Part shown: in pieces, positions 44,383 to 56,938 of the stretch
How the letters are laid out: every line of letters begins with the position of its first letter
Numbering within the stretch: the stretch's first letter is position 1
Assembly: GCA_035771165.1 (NCBI GenBank)
Contig: JAWNZC010000468.1
Span: forward strand, 899,501-963,500
DNA from: Paragorgia papillata
Taxonomy: Eukaryota > Cnidaria > Anthozoa > Scleralcyonacea > Coralliidae
Length of the DNA: 64,000 nucleotides
Reading direction: 5' to 3'
The notes under the pieces: model-generated
Database searches by the model: none
Told to the model about the DNA's origin: nothing
The model's input: only the letters and a program-made list of their open reading frames with translations
Made by a program: the position numbers and the translations under genes

Positions 44383-46140
44383 TCAGTACACAGTAATAGC
44401 ATTATGTTTTTGAAATACAGAAAGTATCACGTGCGATGTAACTTCTCCGTTTTCACAAAGAACTTGTCCTTGTTGAAGGTCATCTAACACGTTTTGACTG
44501 GGTGCCCAGTGTCTTACGTGATCTAAAAACTGTAGGTACTCGGGATCTCCCACTCGGTGTTGCCCAGTGAGGTTGTAATGGTAAGTGGAGGAGACGAAGT
44601 TTCGGTTATTAAGTGGATTACTTACAGATCGAATACCGTCACCCGAATTAGTAAATGGCTGTTGCTGCGCACCATCCCCACAAAGTACAAGTACTGGCCG
44701 GAAAAGCAAACGGTCAAATGTCGAGAGAATGTGATTAAAGATTGTTTCCGAAATCATTGATATCTCATCAATAATGACCAAGTCAAAACGTGAAATAGAC
44801 CAGTTTGTGCTTGGTCGTTCGTCTGGGTTGATGGGAATATGAAAGGAGGCATGGACAGTGTCGCATGTAACCTCTTCAGGAACATTGGCTCGGAAAATAC
44901 TTGCCAAAAAGCCAGTCGGACTAGCTATCAGGATGTTAACGTCGTGTTCTGTTAACTCTTGAACCGATGCAAGAATTGTGTGCGATTTTCCTGACCCTGG
45001 TTTACCGGTGATTAAGATAGGTTTTGGCCATTCGTTGGAAGAAGTGACGCTTGAAATGTGCGCGTGTTGTTCATGTGCATGTCGTTCATTCTGCATGGAA
45101 TCTTCGTCGCACTGGTCATTGTCACTATCGTCCTCATCACAGTCAGGTGGGTTGTTAATGTGTTGATTTTCGTAATGTGTTGCTCGTTGTGTTAATGAAT
45201 TTTTAATATGTACTTTTACTGCTGTTTGTTGAGTGTCAAGTTCGTATTGAACTTGGAGACGTGTCTCAATACTTGGTAGCTGTGATTAATGTATTATTTG
45301 CATTTGTGAAAGATAAAATAAGTCCGCAAGACTTTGCATATATGAAATAATAGTGGCCACATAACTCTCTTTATGTCCTTGTGTCTTGAGATGCGTTTTA
45401 AGTTGTTGGTGTTTCCCCATATCTGGGAAGTGATGTATTGCTTGGGCATACCAGTGGAGACGTTCTGGAATGCGCGCGTGGTTGGGATGGTATGTTTCTT
45501 CAATACGTGTGTGTGGTAAATGTAATAGTGTGTATTGAAACAAGTATTCCGGATTGAAAATGGAATATGATTTTGTTCCAACTAATGTTGACCCTTGAGT
45601 ATAAGGCTTAGGTGTGGCTTTGTTGTGATCAACTAAACTAAACGAAGCCATTCAATTAAACTTAAATGAACATGATGTGCATCTCTTTGCCAGTACTTGT
45701 TTGCAACTTTGTCATCACGGACTTTGTCATTGTTTGGAACAATGTATGTCTTTGTGCGACTACAAGTCCATGCGACTTTTTTCGCCGACATGAACATCCA
45801 CATTTCCGGTTCGGCGGGGGTATTACTTATTAGGTAGCGTATGGCTGGCTGACGTCCTTGCAATTTGTAAGAGTATAAACTGTCAATGTGTGTGGAGTCC
45901 TGCCATTTGGTAACATATGAAGTGACATATTGCAGCAACATTGCCACCCCATCAGTCGTTTGGTAGTCCATTGAACATTTTAAAGTCGGCAAAACAGTTG
46001 AAATGTAAGCGCGTAAATGTAATGCAAACTCAACTGCTGGATGTTTCAAGTGGTGAATATGTTTCCCGTCCTTTGCTTCAAAATAAGACTCTTCGTTCTG
46101 AAGATTAAGGCAATGAGCCCCTTTATCTGAACACTGAAGT
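44383..46140 (-). pseudogene. PIF1-like helicase of a transposon, with N-terminal region
   Basis: Reading from about 46140 leftward, a long N-terminal region ([57 protein letters not shown]) leads into an SF1 helicase with Walker A ILITGKPGSGKSHT, Walker B LVIIDEISMIS, VLVLCGDGAQQQPF and YHYNLTGQHRV. Two lesions break it: a 5-bp tandem duplication (TTTAG twice, 45633-45643) shifts the frame, and a TAA near 45284 follows QIIH. C-terminal motifs V-VI are not visible before the stop at 44383. It may belong to a Helitron-like element, but no Rep HUH motif is seen. It abuts the BEL fragment at about 46140. Confidence 0.7.
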
Positions 46141-46144
46141 TTAT

Positions 46145-46466
46145 GTCAGCAGTAACGGCTACTTTATGCGCACAAAATCTCGTCAATACATCAAAGATGA
46201 GTGGAGTGAGTGGTGGGCCAGAATACAGGCAATCATTGAGACTCGGTCCGTTTCTTTTAGCTGAGGCATCGTACACCACTCGGATCTTTGTGGTGTTCTT
46301 GTCAAACCTGATAACTTCGCAGTGAGGAAGATAATGCACCATCCCAACGTCCGTACAGGTTCAATGATTTTCTTGTTAAGTTGATCTTGTATCACCTCAT
46401 CATAGTGCTTGAACACGTCTGGTTTGGATCTGAGTCGCCGCAGAAGTGATGTCAGCCTTGATTTAC
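46145..46466 (-). pseudogene. BEL/Pao reverse transcriptase, downstream fragment
   Basis: Frames give [29 protein letters not shown] and, after a shift, [33 protein letters not shown] and VAVTADI. These are the conserved start of BEL/Pao RT (YDASAK.. PSLND). The fragment ends at 46145 before the catalytic loop, where the helicase element begins. Its right end joins element B; the preceding part of the same protein lies at 57474 and beyond, and the frame is continuous if element B and one ATTTAC are removed. Confidence 0.88.
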
Positions 46467-46997
46467 TATGGGGCGCCAAATGTAAAAAAATGATTTACGG
46501 CCAAAATGTGTTAATTTTATCATTATTTACGCAAATAATTCATTATTTACAAATAATGTATTTATGTGAGCTAAACAATCTCTAGATTATTTAATAAATA
46601 ATTCATCGTGGTTAAATAATCCATGGATTATTTGTTAAATAATCCAGAGATTGTTTATAAATAATCTTGGGATGGTTTAATTATTTGTTAAATAATCCAG
46701 AGATTGTTTATAAATAATCCAGGGATTGTTTAATTATTTAGTAAATAATCCAGGGATTGTTTATAAATAATCTTAGGATGGTTTAACTATTTAGTAAATA
46801 ATCCAGGGTTCCTTTATAAATAATCCAGGGATTATTTAAATAAAACAGATTATTTAGTAAATAATCCATTGTAACCCGCTTGTTCGCGCCGCGCGCCAAA
46901 TGTAAAAAAAAGATGGCGACACGGAGAGAGACTGGGGTCGAAACAGCCAACACGGGGGGACGCGGACAGTCAGGAATAATAACAATCGAAGTCGAAA
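46467..46997. repeat. left terminal inverted repeat of element B with internal array
   Basis: The outer 60 bp (GGCGCCAAATGTAAAAAAAT start) is followed by about ten units of a 28-34 bp repeat (TTAAATAATCCAGGGATTGT type) and then by a second GCGCGCCAAATGTAAAAAAA and a unique inner segment. The terminus-like word thus occurs at both edges of the array. Confidence 0.92.
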
Positions 46998-47043
46998 CAT
47001 TCAAAGGGCTTCAGTATTGGACAAAATTCTTCTAACAAGTGCG

Positions 47044-48490
47044 ATGGATGGATTGGAATCAGAAAGGTACGGCTTATGTAACTGGGTTTTATATGTGTTA
47101 TGAAAGTCTATTGAAATTACAGCGAACTTGTATTAAAAAGCTTGGCTTAGTTTTCACCAGTCTGAGTATATAAAATACTGAATGCACATTGAGTCCTAGA
47201 ATATTTAGTATACGCCTACAACATACAGTAATAGGACTTTTGTACCTATTAAATAGATGAATTAAATCAAGTCCACTATTGACAGCATTGTATTAAATAC
47301 CATGTGACATCTGTTTGTCTTTGTCTTTCAGGCAAGGAAGGCCAAGAGTTGTTATAAATGCGCCAGAAGTCAAAGACATGTTTGATCTAGGGTTTTCAGT
47401 AGCTCAGATGGCCTCACATTTTAAAGTTAGTAGGCCAACTGTTTACCAACTGTTGGCTGATGCAAATATTGACTATCCCTCAAGGTTTAACAATTTGACT
47501 AATTCTCAACTAGATGATGCAATCACCAATATTAAAGCAACACACCCCAATGCTGGTGAAATCAATATAATGGGACACCTGCGAGCAAGAAATTTAAGAG
47601 TACAGCGAAAAAGGGTAAGAGAGTCAATCCATAGGGTTGATCCTCAGGGGCCTTCAATGCGAAGTGCCAGAACATTTCGCCACAGAGTGTATGAGACGCC
47701 TTGCCCAAATTATGTTTGACACCTGGATGGGAACCATAAACTGGTTAAATGGGGATTTGTGACGCACCTTGCCATTGATGGTTTTACCAGATTGATAACA
47801 TTTGGGGAGACATCAGATAATAACCAGGCTAATGTTGTGTTGCAAAAGTTTTTTCGAGCAGTTGAGCAGTATGGTAGACCCTTGCATGTCAGGACTGACC
47901 ATGGTGGTGAGAACGTTAGGGTCTGGCAAAATATGGTGGAACACCATGGGTCTGATAGTGTTATTGCAGGAACCTCTGTCCGGAATCAGCGAGTGGAACG
48001 TTTAAATGGGGATGTTAACATTCAAGTCAACAGATTTTACGCAGAAATTTTCCGAGAGCTTGAATTTGAAGAAAGGTTGGATATCACAAATCTCACTGAC
48101 AAGTTTTGTCTCCATTATATATTTCTGCCAAGAATAAATAAAACTCTTTCCGATTTTGTCAATGCTCACAATTCCCATAGTATATCTACAGAAGGAGGAG
48201 CAACACCTCACCAGCTCATGTTTACATATCGCCACCTAACAGAGTTGCACCATTTAACTAATCATTCTTCAACCTATCCAAGTCTATCTGTCCAGGAGCT
48301 TTTAAACAACCAGAATGGACTTCCTTTTGTCCAAGTGTCACCATCTGTTTCACCACTACCTAATGATAAGCTTACAGAGCTTAGGGAACTTGTTGATCCA
48401 CTAGCAGCATCAACAGAAAAAGGTAAAGATCTGTATAGAAGAACTGTTAAATTTGTAGGTGATTATCTTGTTGGTCAACAAAATTCTTAG
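47044..48490 (+). CDS. element B IS3EU-like DDE transposase, one nonsense codon
   Basis: Exon 1 at 47044-47066 (MDGLESE) joins through GTACGG..TTTCAG to exon 2 at 47332-48490. A helix-turn-helix (GFSVAQMASHFKVSRPTVYQ) and RVQRKRVRESIHRVDP lead into an integrase core with HLDGNHKLVKWGF (first Asp), HVRTDHGGENVRVW (second Asp) and SVRNQRVERLNGDV (Glu). The DDE triad is complete. One in-frame TGA at 47717-47719 stands where a conserved Trp is expected just before HLDGNH; otherwise the frame is open for about 393 codons. It would join element DNA to target DNA. The promoter probably lies in the terminal repeat, 50 bp upstream. Confidence 0.87.
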
Positions 48491-50567
48491 TTTCATCAAA
48501 ATTACTGATGGAATTTTGCATGGAATTTTTTGTCAGTTTTCATTGTACTGTAGTTCTAGACAGCTGACCAAGACTTCAAAATATTACTTTTGATGGCATT
48601 TTTTGTTACAAGCAGGCACATTGAAGGTGAGAGGTGTTGGCAGTCAAAATTATTGATTGATATACTAAAATTTCGAGCTTTTTGAAAGCACAATGTGATG
48701 GATGTGATATCTGTGCAGCGATGCCTATTGATGTTTGTGTATTATTTGAATTGCAAATTCAGAATGCTATCCAGTCAATGTGCTTGAAGTTCTGATTATT
48801 CTAATTCACATAACTCACAATTATAAACAAACAAGAAACATGGTGCAAATTCACCTAAATATAATAAATACTTGGAAGAACAGCCTCAACAATCTGAAAA
48901 CTTCTTGTTAAATGTCTAAGGATATTATGAACAACACTGTACTGTAGTACAAAAGCTCAGCTTTGTAACCATCGATACATGCATGCAGTATCGACAAATT
49001 ACCAAAATAAAACAACGTAATATACAAATACGAGACTTTGCTGTAGCTACCAGGTCTAATAAATTTCTGGTTCTTGGCAAGCTTACCTTTTTGTGGCCGT
49101 TTTTCAAAGTATTGTATTTAGGTGTATTTGCATATTTCTTGTTTGTTTGTGATTTTGAGTTATGCGAATTAGGTTAAGCAAAACTAGAGGTGTGCTGATT
49201 GGTTTGTAATTTAAATAAAACACAATCGTAAATAGGCAGCACTTCACAGATATCTCTAAATATCTCTGTAAGCTCTAAATTTTAGTATATAAATCAATAA
49301 TTATGGCTGCCAACAACCCTCACCTTCAACATATACACTATCTGATACGATTTGTCATGGTTGCCTGCTTGTAACAAAAAATACCATCAACGGTGTTTTT
49401 GAGACACTTATCAAATCAAATTTATACTTGTCCCAGACAATCAGACATGGGTTTTGATGCAGCCTGAAACTTGTTTTTCAAAACTTGCATCACCGTAAAA
49501 ATAATTGCACTATTGTAGGTGGTACAGAAGTTAAATACATTTTTATGCAGATACAAAAGTAGCCTGTGCATGCAATGGCAAGTACAGTACAGTACAGTAC
49601 AGTACAGTACAGTACAGTACAGTACAGTACAAGATGCAACTTTGGTTTAAAGCATTAATATTAATAAATGAAAATTAAGTTTGTGTTATTTGGAGGAACG
49701 TTTAAAATGATAAAGTAACACCTTATACAGTAATATAATTACATGTTCCTCACACTGTGGGAAAACTGTATGAAGTGTTACTTTATCATATTGAGAGTTC
49801 CTTGAAATAAACTTTTTTATATATTATCATGTTATATACGCGCACACTTAAAACCAAATCTGGTGACATTTTTAGCCTCAACCCGTAAGAGACAAATGTG
49901 ATATGTTTTCACAGGAATGAATAACATTTAACATGATCGAACACACTTTTTTGCCTCCATGTTGAGTGAAACAAATTTGTCAACTGACAGTGAAAAAGCA
50001 AAGTTATTGCAAAAACTAGACATAATTTGTTGTTATAATTGCATACCTAATACTAACTGTATTTGAAGACAACATGATCAGTAAGCTCACAAAATACTTA
50101 GAGTGACCTTTGTACTCTCTTAATGATACTTTGTAAAACCATAGAATAGTTAATGATGTACATACTGTACAGTTCACTTGAACAATAGATAAATATTGTT
50201 GTCTCTTATACTATTGATTTTTGATATACAGTAACTAACTCTTTAAATTTTTACTTTATGATACAAGACGTTGATATAATGTATCTATATTAAAGTATCT
50301 AAACAAAGCAAAATATATTTGCACAAAGTTGTGGTAATGAATATGTGACTGCCTGGTTTTTTTTATACTATTAGTATTGTTCCTGTTACATGTTACAGTA
50401 ACAACAAAATTTGACAACAAATTATTGTAGGCCCTGTGCATATCTACTGTAGCCAGTAGAGACAAACAAATATAAATATATGAAAGCAATAAACATGCAT
50501 CATAAAAAACACACAGTCTGTTACAAACAACAAAACCCCCAAAAATGTAAAGATTAAAGAAATTGTT
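48491..50567. other. intergenic stretch between convergent element B genes; CAGTA microsatellite
   Basis: AT-rich with no gene seen. A (GTACA)n pentanucleotide of about ten units lies at 49585-49630. Candidate poly(A) signals for both convergent genes occur but none is decisive. Confidence 0.6.
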
Positions 50568-52215
50568 TTAGTAGCACTGGAAGCCAAATGCCTCACACTC
50601 AAAAGCTTTGTCCATATCAATAGTAAATGCTTCCACTGTATCTTGCTTGGTTGGCAGGAACAGCTTCAAAGTGCAAGTACTGGCCGAGGGGAAATTTGCA
50701 GTGGCATCTTCTGAGTAGCCAACTGAAATCTTGTTAGGAAGGCAATCGTTGAGGTGCTGCTGTCCTGTAGCAAACTGCACCACTGCATGGCATCTTTGAA
50801 ATCGAAGACCTTAAAGTTTGAATTGAGAATTTTTGACTGGTTTTACACTTGGCAAATGAGAACATTCTCATGACAAAGATGACCGTCAAGACTCAAGGTC
50901 GTTGCAGAACACTTGCTTGATTTTTTTCTTTTCTTTTCGGATGTTCAATTTTTACTTTTGGACATGAGGGTTTACTACAGTAGATTTTTTTTTGGGGGGG
51001 GTTACCACAACCCCGATTAGTTTTGTAATCTGATGGTCCTCAAAGGGGGTGGGGGTGATATGTACGAGGGTCAGCCCTCCTAAAAAGGCTGACCCTCAAC
51101 TGCCAGAGAAATAAAGCCTTTATCAATTCATAGAAGAAGTCAAATTGCTGACTCCTTACGCTGATGCAAAAAAAATTGTTCAACACTTGTTCACTAATCC
51201 AGTATTAAGTTAATTGTCTCTTGAACAACCAGCCCCAGTCTGGTGTTCTAACCAATCATTGAAGATTACAAATTTACTGTATATACCCTTTGTACAACAA
51301 AATAAAAAGGTTAAAGATGTAGTATTGAATCTTACCTTCACCACAGGCGACAGTAACATCTTCTGCTATGTACCTTAGAAAAAAAACCTTTGCTCTCTCT
51401 TCTGCACTGTTAGAGGGCTCGACAAACACGAGATATTTCAATAATTCGTCACCTGTTAGCAAGACATCTGAATGCACAAATTTGTTCAGAAATTGATTTG
51501 GATATTTACACACAACCTCAAGTACATTCAGCAATGTAAGGCCTTGGATAAGCTGGTTTATTGACGCCTCTCGTTTCCAAATGATTTCATACAGGAGTAG
51601 TGTAGCAATGAGCTGCTCTTTCTCATTAAATAGAATGGAATTAGTCCAGCCTAAAAGCACAGAAAACAATATGACAGTTGTGACAATGCCAGAGTTTCTT
51701 ACTCTAGAGCTCTAGTGATATACATCATTTTTCTATTCAAAGGTAGACTTCTTGGAGTCAAACGGTTGGTGAATAGTTTATTATTTACATATATAAAATA
51801 TATTTTTTTGGCTAAGGTAGTAGGCTTTGATATTGACAAAGGCTAGAATAACAAAGAAACAAAACGTGTTTTTAAAAAAGTCGTTGCTTTTTTAAATACT
51901 ATTGTTTTTAAAAGCAACAAAGCTCAGGAGCTGTGTCTTTATGTACCTACCAAGAAATTTGAGAGGATGCAAAGTCGACTATGTACACTACAGTACTGAA
52001 TACAGACCTGCTTTAAAGATGTAATCAAGGATATCTGGTCGATTTGCAAGTGTGCAGAAGTCTGATTCATCAGTGGCTGAAATCTTGAAATTTCAAACAG
52101 TAAGTATTAGAATGAACAATTTTGAAATAATTACAAACATTAGTACAGTATTAGTAAGTATTTCCATGCACATAGAAACTGAAGTCTGAATTATCTACCA
52201 AAGCCGAAGGCTGAG

Positions 52216-52266
<51 letters not shown>

Positions 52267-52576
52267 CAATTATTCGCTGAAGGCAAGGTGAATATCGGTG
52301 TATAATAACCAAGACGAAGTCAAGGTTATTATTCACCGATATTCACTGAGCCTGAGACAAATGATTGTTTTAGTATAAATACACATTTTTGTACCTTTAG
52401 GGGCAGCATTTCTCTGTAAAATTGTTAATTTCCTTGTCTGGCATTGACAAATTGACTGGCAGCCATTTTGAATAAACACTAGGTGATTATCGAGAATTAA
52501 TCCGAAGTAGCTCAACCAATCAGCGCGCACGATTTTCTATAATCACCTGTGTATTTAAACTAAATATATACATGTA

Positions 52577-52626
<50 letters not shown>

Positions 52627-55600
52627 CAAATTTAATAATAATCACTTGATCTTCAAACAAATGTAGAGCAAGATAAAACTTTATTAAAAATGGTAAATAA
52701 TAAATAATAATAATAAATAAAAAATAATATTTTTATTATTTTTTACCATTTTTATTTTTCACCATTATTTATTTATTTTTTACCATTTTTTTACCATTTT
52801 TAATAATGTTTTATATAGGTAGGTAGGTACCGTAGGTAGATAGATAGATCACTGTGCCACATGCCACCAACACCCCCATATGAGTATAATTATATGTACA
52901 TATATGTTTATGTATGTATATGTATGCATGTGTATGTACCTCTTCAATTAGATTTTTTGCCTCTCTATCAGGAACCAAATCAGGTTGGCAATACAACAGG
53001 CTGGTTTCAGCATTTTGAGTAACTATGTACTCGAATATCGGACGAGCAAGACAAGGAAACCCTGAAAAAAACAAAACAGCAAACACTAAATTAGTTAGAT
53101 AATGCTGTTGTAGATATCTCTAGGAATTTGCAGATACCAGCTGTTTTTACTCCCCTTGTTGTATTGGTACAAACCTTTAAAAATAAGTGAGTTACTTTAG
53201 AAACTCCCTATTATCTTTCAAGATGATGTATACGTACATGTACTGGTAGTGATAGTTCAAATAAACTACAGCCATGCGAACACTGAGCATGTGATGATGA
53301 AAAGGCAACAAATGATGATGAGTGTACGTATTCACTTACCAATTCCTCCATTTATTATTGAATGTGCAATAATTGTACCAACAATGCGAAAATGCCCAAG
53401 TCTTAGTGCAGGGCCTTTCATCACAGGTAATAAGCTTGGTTTCGATCCCTCAAAGAAACCAGTGGCTGTTGATGCAAGGCTGTTCATGAGCAATTGGAGA
53501 AACTCTCTCCGTGGTCCCCAAGCATCTATTCCAATCTCCTCTGAATCCCCATTAAAGCATACACGCAGTGGCCTGGAGGCATCGACCTGGCCTTTATAAA
53601 ACCTGAATGCTTCAGGCCAAAGGTGGTCCCTGTTGACTGACAACATAAATGTGTCTCCAGTTAAGTGTCTATTAAAATATCCAGTAACATCAAATACACC
53701 TACATGTATATAAAAATAATGATTCACATATAAACAGTATTATGAGTTTATGTTAGAATTTATACAAAGAAAGAATGTATCAAAAACTGAGAAAAGGAAA
53801 AATGAATTCAATGCATGTTTCTGAAAGATGAACCATTACTCACTTGCACTGGGAGTACTACCATAATCTTGGTCACAGCTAGACAAAAGCTCATCAATAG
53901 CAAAGTCAATATTCAGGTTACTGTCTAAAGTTGCTTCAAGAGTTTCAACTGGTGTCTGAGGGAAAATGGCTTGTAATGCTAACAGGGCAGAATTATTGTT
54001 GTTCTGATTCTAAAATTGAAAGATTAAAGAAAATATGTAGAAATACCATACATGTATTTGACCTCCACCAACATGCACTACTGTCTACAGTGTGGCCATT
54101 GAAAGCCAGAATGCACCCATGCCCAATCTAGTTTACAATGCGCATAAAGCACGACTGTCAAGCTGAAACACATCCACTACAGCTGTACTTTGACCAGTTT
54201 GGATAAAATGGATTTTAGTGTGTATTCCAGCCTGGTTTAAAGTGCCCATCTCACCTGTGGGTATTTAACATATTCTTAATCTGTGGATTCTCCTGAAAAA
54301 AATTGTAATATATATTGTCAGCTGAAAATGTCATCTTCATAGACTTCTTGCTGTTAAAGTTGATGGAAGTGATGTCATAGCGGTCATCTGTCTACATGAA
54401 AACAATGAAAACCTCTTTACAGATGCCCACTATGACATTACTTCTGTCAACTTTAGCAGCAAAAGAGTCTATTAAGATGACATTTTTGGCTGACAAGACA
54501 TATTACAATTTTTCTCAGGAGAATCCATAAATTACAAATAATTATGTCAAATCCCCACAGGTGAGATACGCACTTTAAGCTGCTTTCTATTGCTAATACT
54601 GGTATATGAAAAGATATACAACTCACTTGATGTAATTACATCAGAAATCCCACTCCCTTCTCAGCAGTACTATACATTACCATTTTTATTAAAAAAAGCA
54701 CCAATGGTACAGTACTGTATGTTGATTGATTTCGAAGGAGGTTAAAGGTTAAATTTCAAAGCAGTCCTTGGGACTCCAATGAGGAATGTTTGAGGGAAAA
54801 CCCTGAGACATTCAGGAGAAGTTTGTCATGCAAAATTGCTCCTAAACTGCTTCCAATAATCCAAGCTGTTGACATTCCTTGTCTAGGACTTAGAGGCATT
54901 TTATTGAAGACAAGTATTTCAATGTCTGGGCATTGAAAACATGTGAGCTTGAGAAACTTCTGTGACAGTCAGTCACTCCAACTAAAGTAGTCACAATCAT
55001 CCATCAAAAATAATTATACTCTTACATTTGCTGTGGATGAAGTTGCATGGCTTTCAATAGAGTTTCCATCCTCATCTTCATTATCCATTTCTCTGTCATC
55101 TCTCGCACTGGTTTCTGCATTTGTCAGATCCTGCCACAACAAAAGAATTGCATTTATCTCTATTTACCATGCAGTGGCTACCATGTGTAAACAAACATAC
55201 TGTAAATCCAACCCAGGAACTTTAATGAAATCAAGTACAGTAACCGCTGTAAATAAGCTACACGCTATATGTCATTGAATGGTTTGGTCGGTAATATGAC
55301 TATGAGTAGGTATTTTATGAGTTTTAAATGTATTTTTCTAAGCCCTGAAAACCTGAAAGGACAAGGAAAAATACAGGAAACAAGGAAAACGCTTGACTGT
55401 ACCATTAGTTAAACCATTCAATGAGATATTTATCATATTGTTCAATTAAAATAGATCTGTCATACAATACAGTAATAAATAAGAAATTATCCTATTTTGT
55501 TCTTGCAATTTACACTATTTATATTTTAAATTTTTAAACAAATTACACTTGCCTATTTAAACTAATTGAGAGATTTTGGTACATTTTCAAATATCACTAG

Positions 55601-56852
55601 TGGTACATACATGTACTGTATAAATCCTTACTAGATGTAAATGCAATACGGTATCTATTACATAATTAATTTTTAACATTCGAACACTGTATCCTAACAT
55701 TCTAACAGTGAAAAACAATGAAAATTTTAACTTACAATAACTGAAGTAGAAATTGATGCTGGCAATGACGTATTGGCCATGATGTACAGACTGCCCTGTC
55801 CTGCCAATGAGGCCACTTCCTGGCCATTCCATGAAAAACTACTGCTTACAGCAGGTCTCTTAAGCCTCTTTAGACTTGCCATGGTGCACAGGTAATCATA
55901 ATCCAGTAGTTCATCAGCATTCAGTGAAAATACATCCGCAAATACTGAAGTAACTTCTTGCCTAACCTTAACACAAAAATGAACACCTTGTTTAATACAT
56001 ACAGATTATAAATATATATAAATATATATAGATATATATAAATATAAATATAAATATATATATATGTAAAGTATGACTTTATTATCAGTAACAAAAGTAA
56101 TATGAACATTAAGTACAATCCTTCTACAAGCTATCCATCCATCCATCTTCTGACAAAGGCGTCTCACACCAATTCAAAGGGAGAAACAGTTGCACGTGTT
56201 ATGGGCAACCGGAATACAGTATCAAAAAGCATGTGTAAAACACAATATATTTCTATAAATAGAGTATTAAAGCAGACAACATTTCACCTGAATTGCATTC
56301 CATGTGGACATTAATCTTATTTTTCCAATCAATCCCCTTTCTGCCAAGAGCCCACGCTGTTTGCCTCTAGGAATTGGTAAATCCCTTTCCCGAGAATAGG
56401 GCAAACATACCACGTCCTTATTCCATGTCCTAACACGACCTACAAAACCAGACGTTTTCTTCTTAGGTCTTGAAGAAGTGGGGCCACTTGCAGTTGTTGG
56501 TAGCCTAACTGGCCTTCCTCCGACGGGACTAGGAGTATAACCAGAAGGCAAAGGACTGAACGTCGTAGCTTGCGTCTCGGTGCTTTCTCTCCCGGCGTTG
56601 GTATTGTGCTATTGAATATTAACAGTAACATATTTCGAAATTACAAGCACGATATGCAGAAGACAGTTGATTTAGATATTTTACCTCTTCATTTCCGTTG
56701 TTAATAGCACGACTTGCGGTTGTTACTGTCGATGTAGCCGGCCGACTGCCTGGAGTGAAACCTGGCCTGTTCGATACTGATTCGACAAGTCTAGCGATCT
56801 GACTTAATACGTCGGCAACATTAATTCCGGATGAAACAGATGAATTATTCAT
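50568..56852 (-). CDS. element B HECT-type ubiquitin ligase-like protein with CUE-like domain, 10 exons, intact
   Basis: Exons (minus): 56852-56685, 56608-56288, 55966-55736, 55130-55026, 54009-53844, 53699-53340, 53061-52940, 52083-52008, 51650-51336 and 50809-50568. All borders are GT..AG and all phases agree, giving 701 residues without a stop. Exon 2 is Pro/Ser-rich, then WNKDVVCLP. Exon 3 has the shared SWNGQEVASLAGQGSLYIM module. Exon 5 encodes ALLALQAIFPQTPVETLEAT plus AIDELL, the pattern of a CUE ubiquitin-binding domain. HECT follows: EEIGIDAWGPRREFLQLLMN, RLGHFRIVGTIIAHSIINGG, LANRPDILDYIF, and the catalytic Cys in ANFPSASTCTLKLFLP, ending AFECEAFGFQCY. Residues needed for thioester formation appear kept. 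It presumably acts as an E3-like enzyme in the host cell; expression is unproven. Confidence 0.88.
52213..52262. repeat. TA dinucleotide microsatellite
   Basis: About 24 TA units in an intron of the element B HECT gene. A second TA tract (52573-52627) and ATAA/TTTA-rich sequence (52680-52800) lie in the next intron. Confidence 0.95.
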
Positions 56853-56938
56853 TTCATTTATAATACCATCAGACTCATTTATATGCACAACTCTACGAAT
56901 GCAATGCCCGAATTGGCGCGCTTTTCTCAGCCATTAAA

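Noticed and set aside
47717..47719. TGA in the element B transposase as selenocysteine or reassigned codon
   Set aside because: It sits at a conserved Trp, no SECIS-like element was sought or seen, and the element A copy has TAG at another Trp; simple nonsense mutation is more likely.
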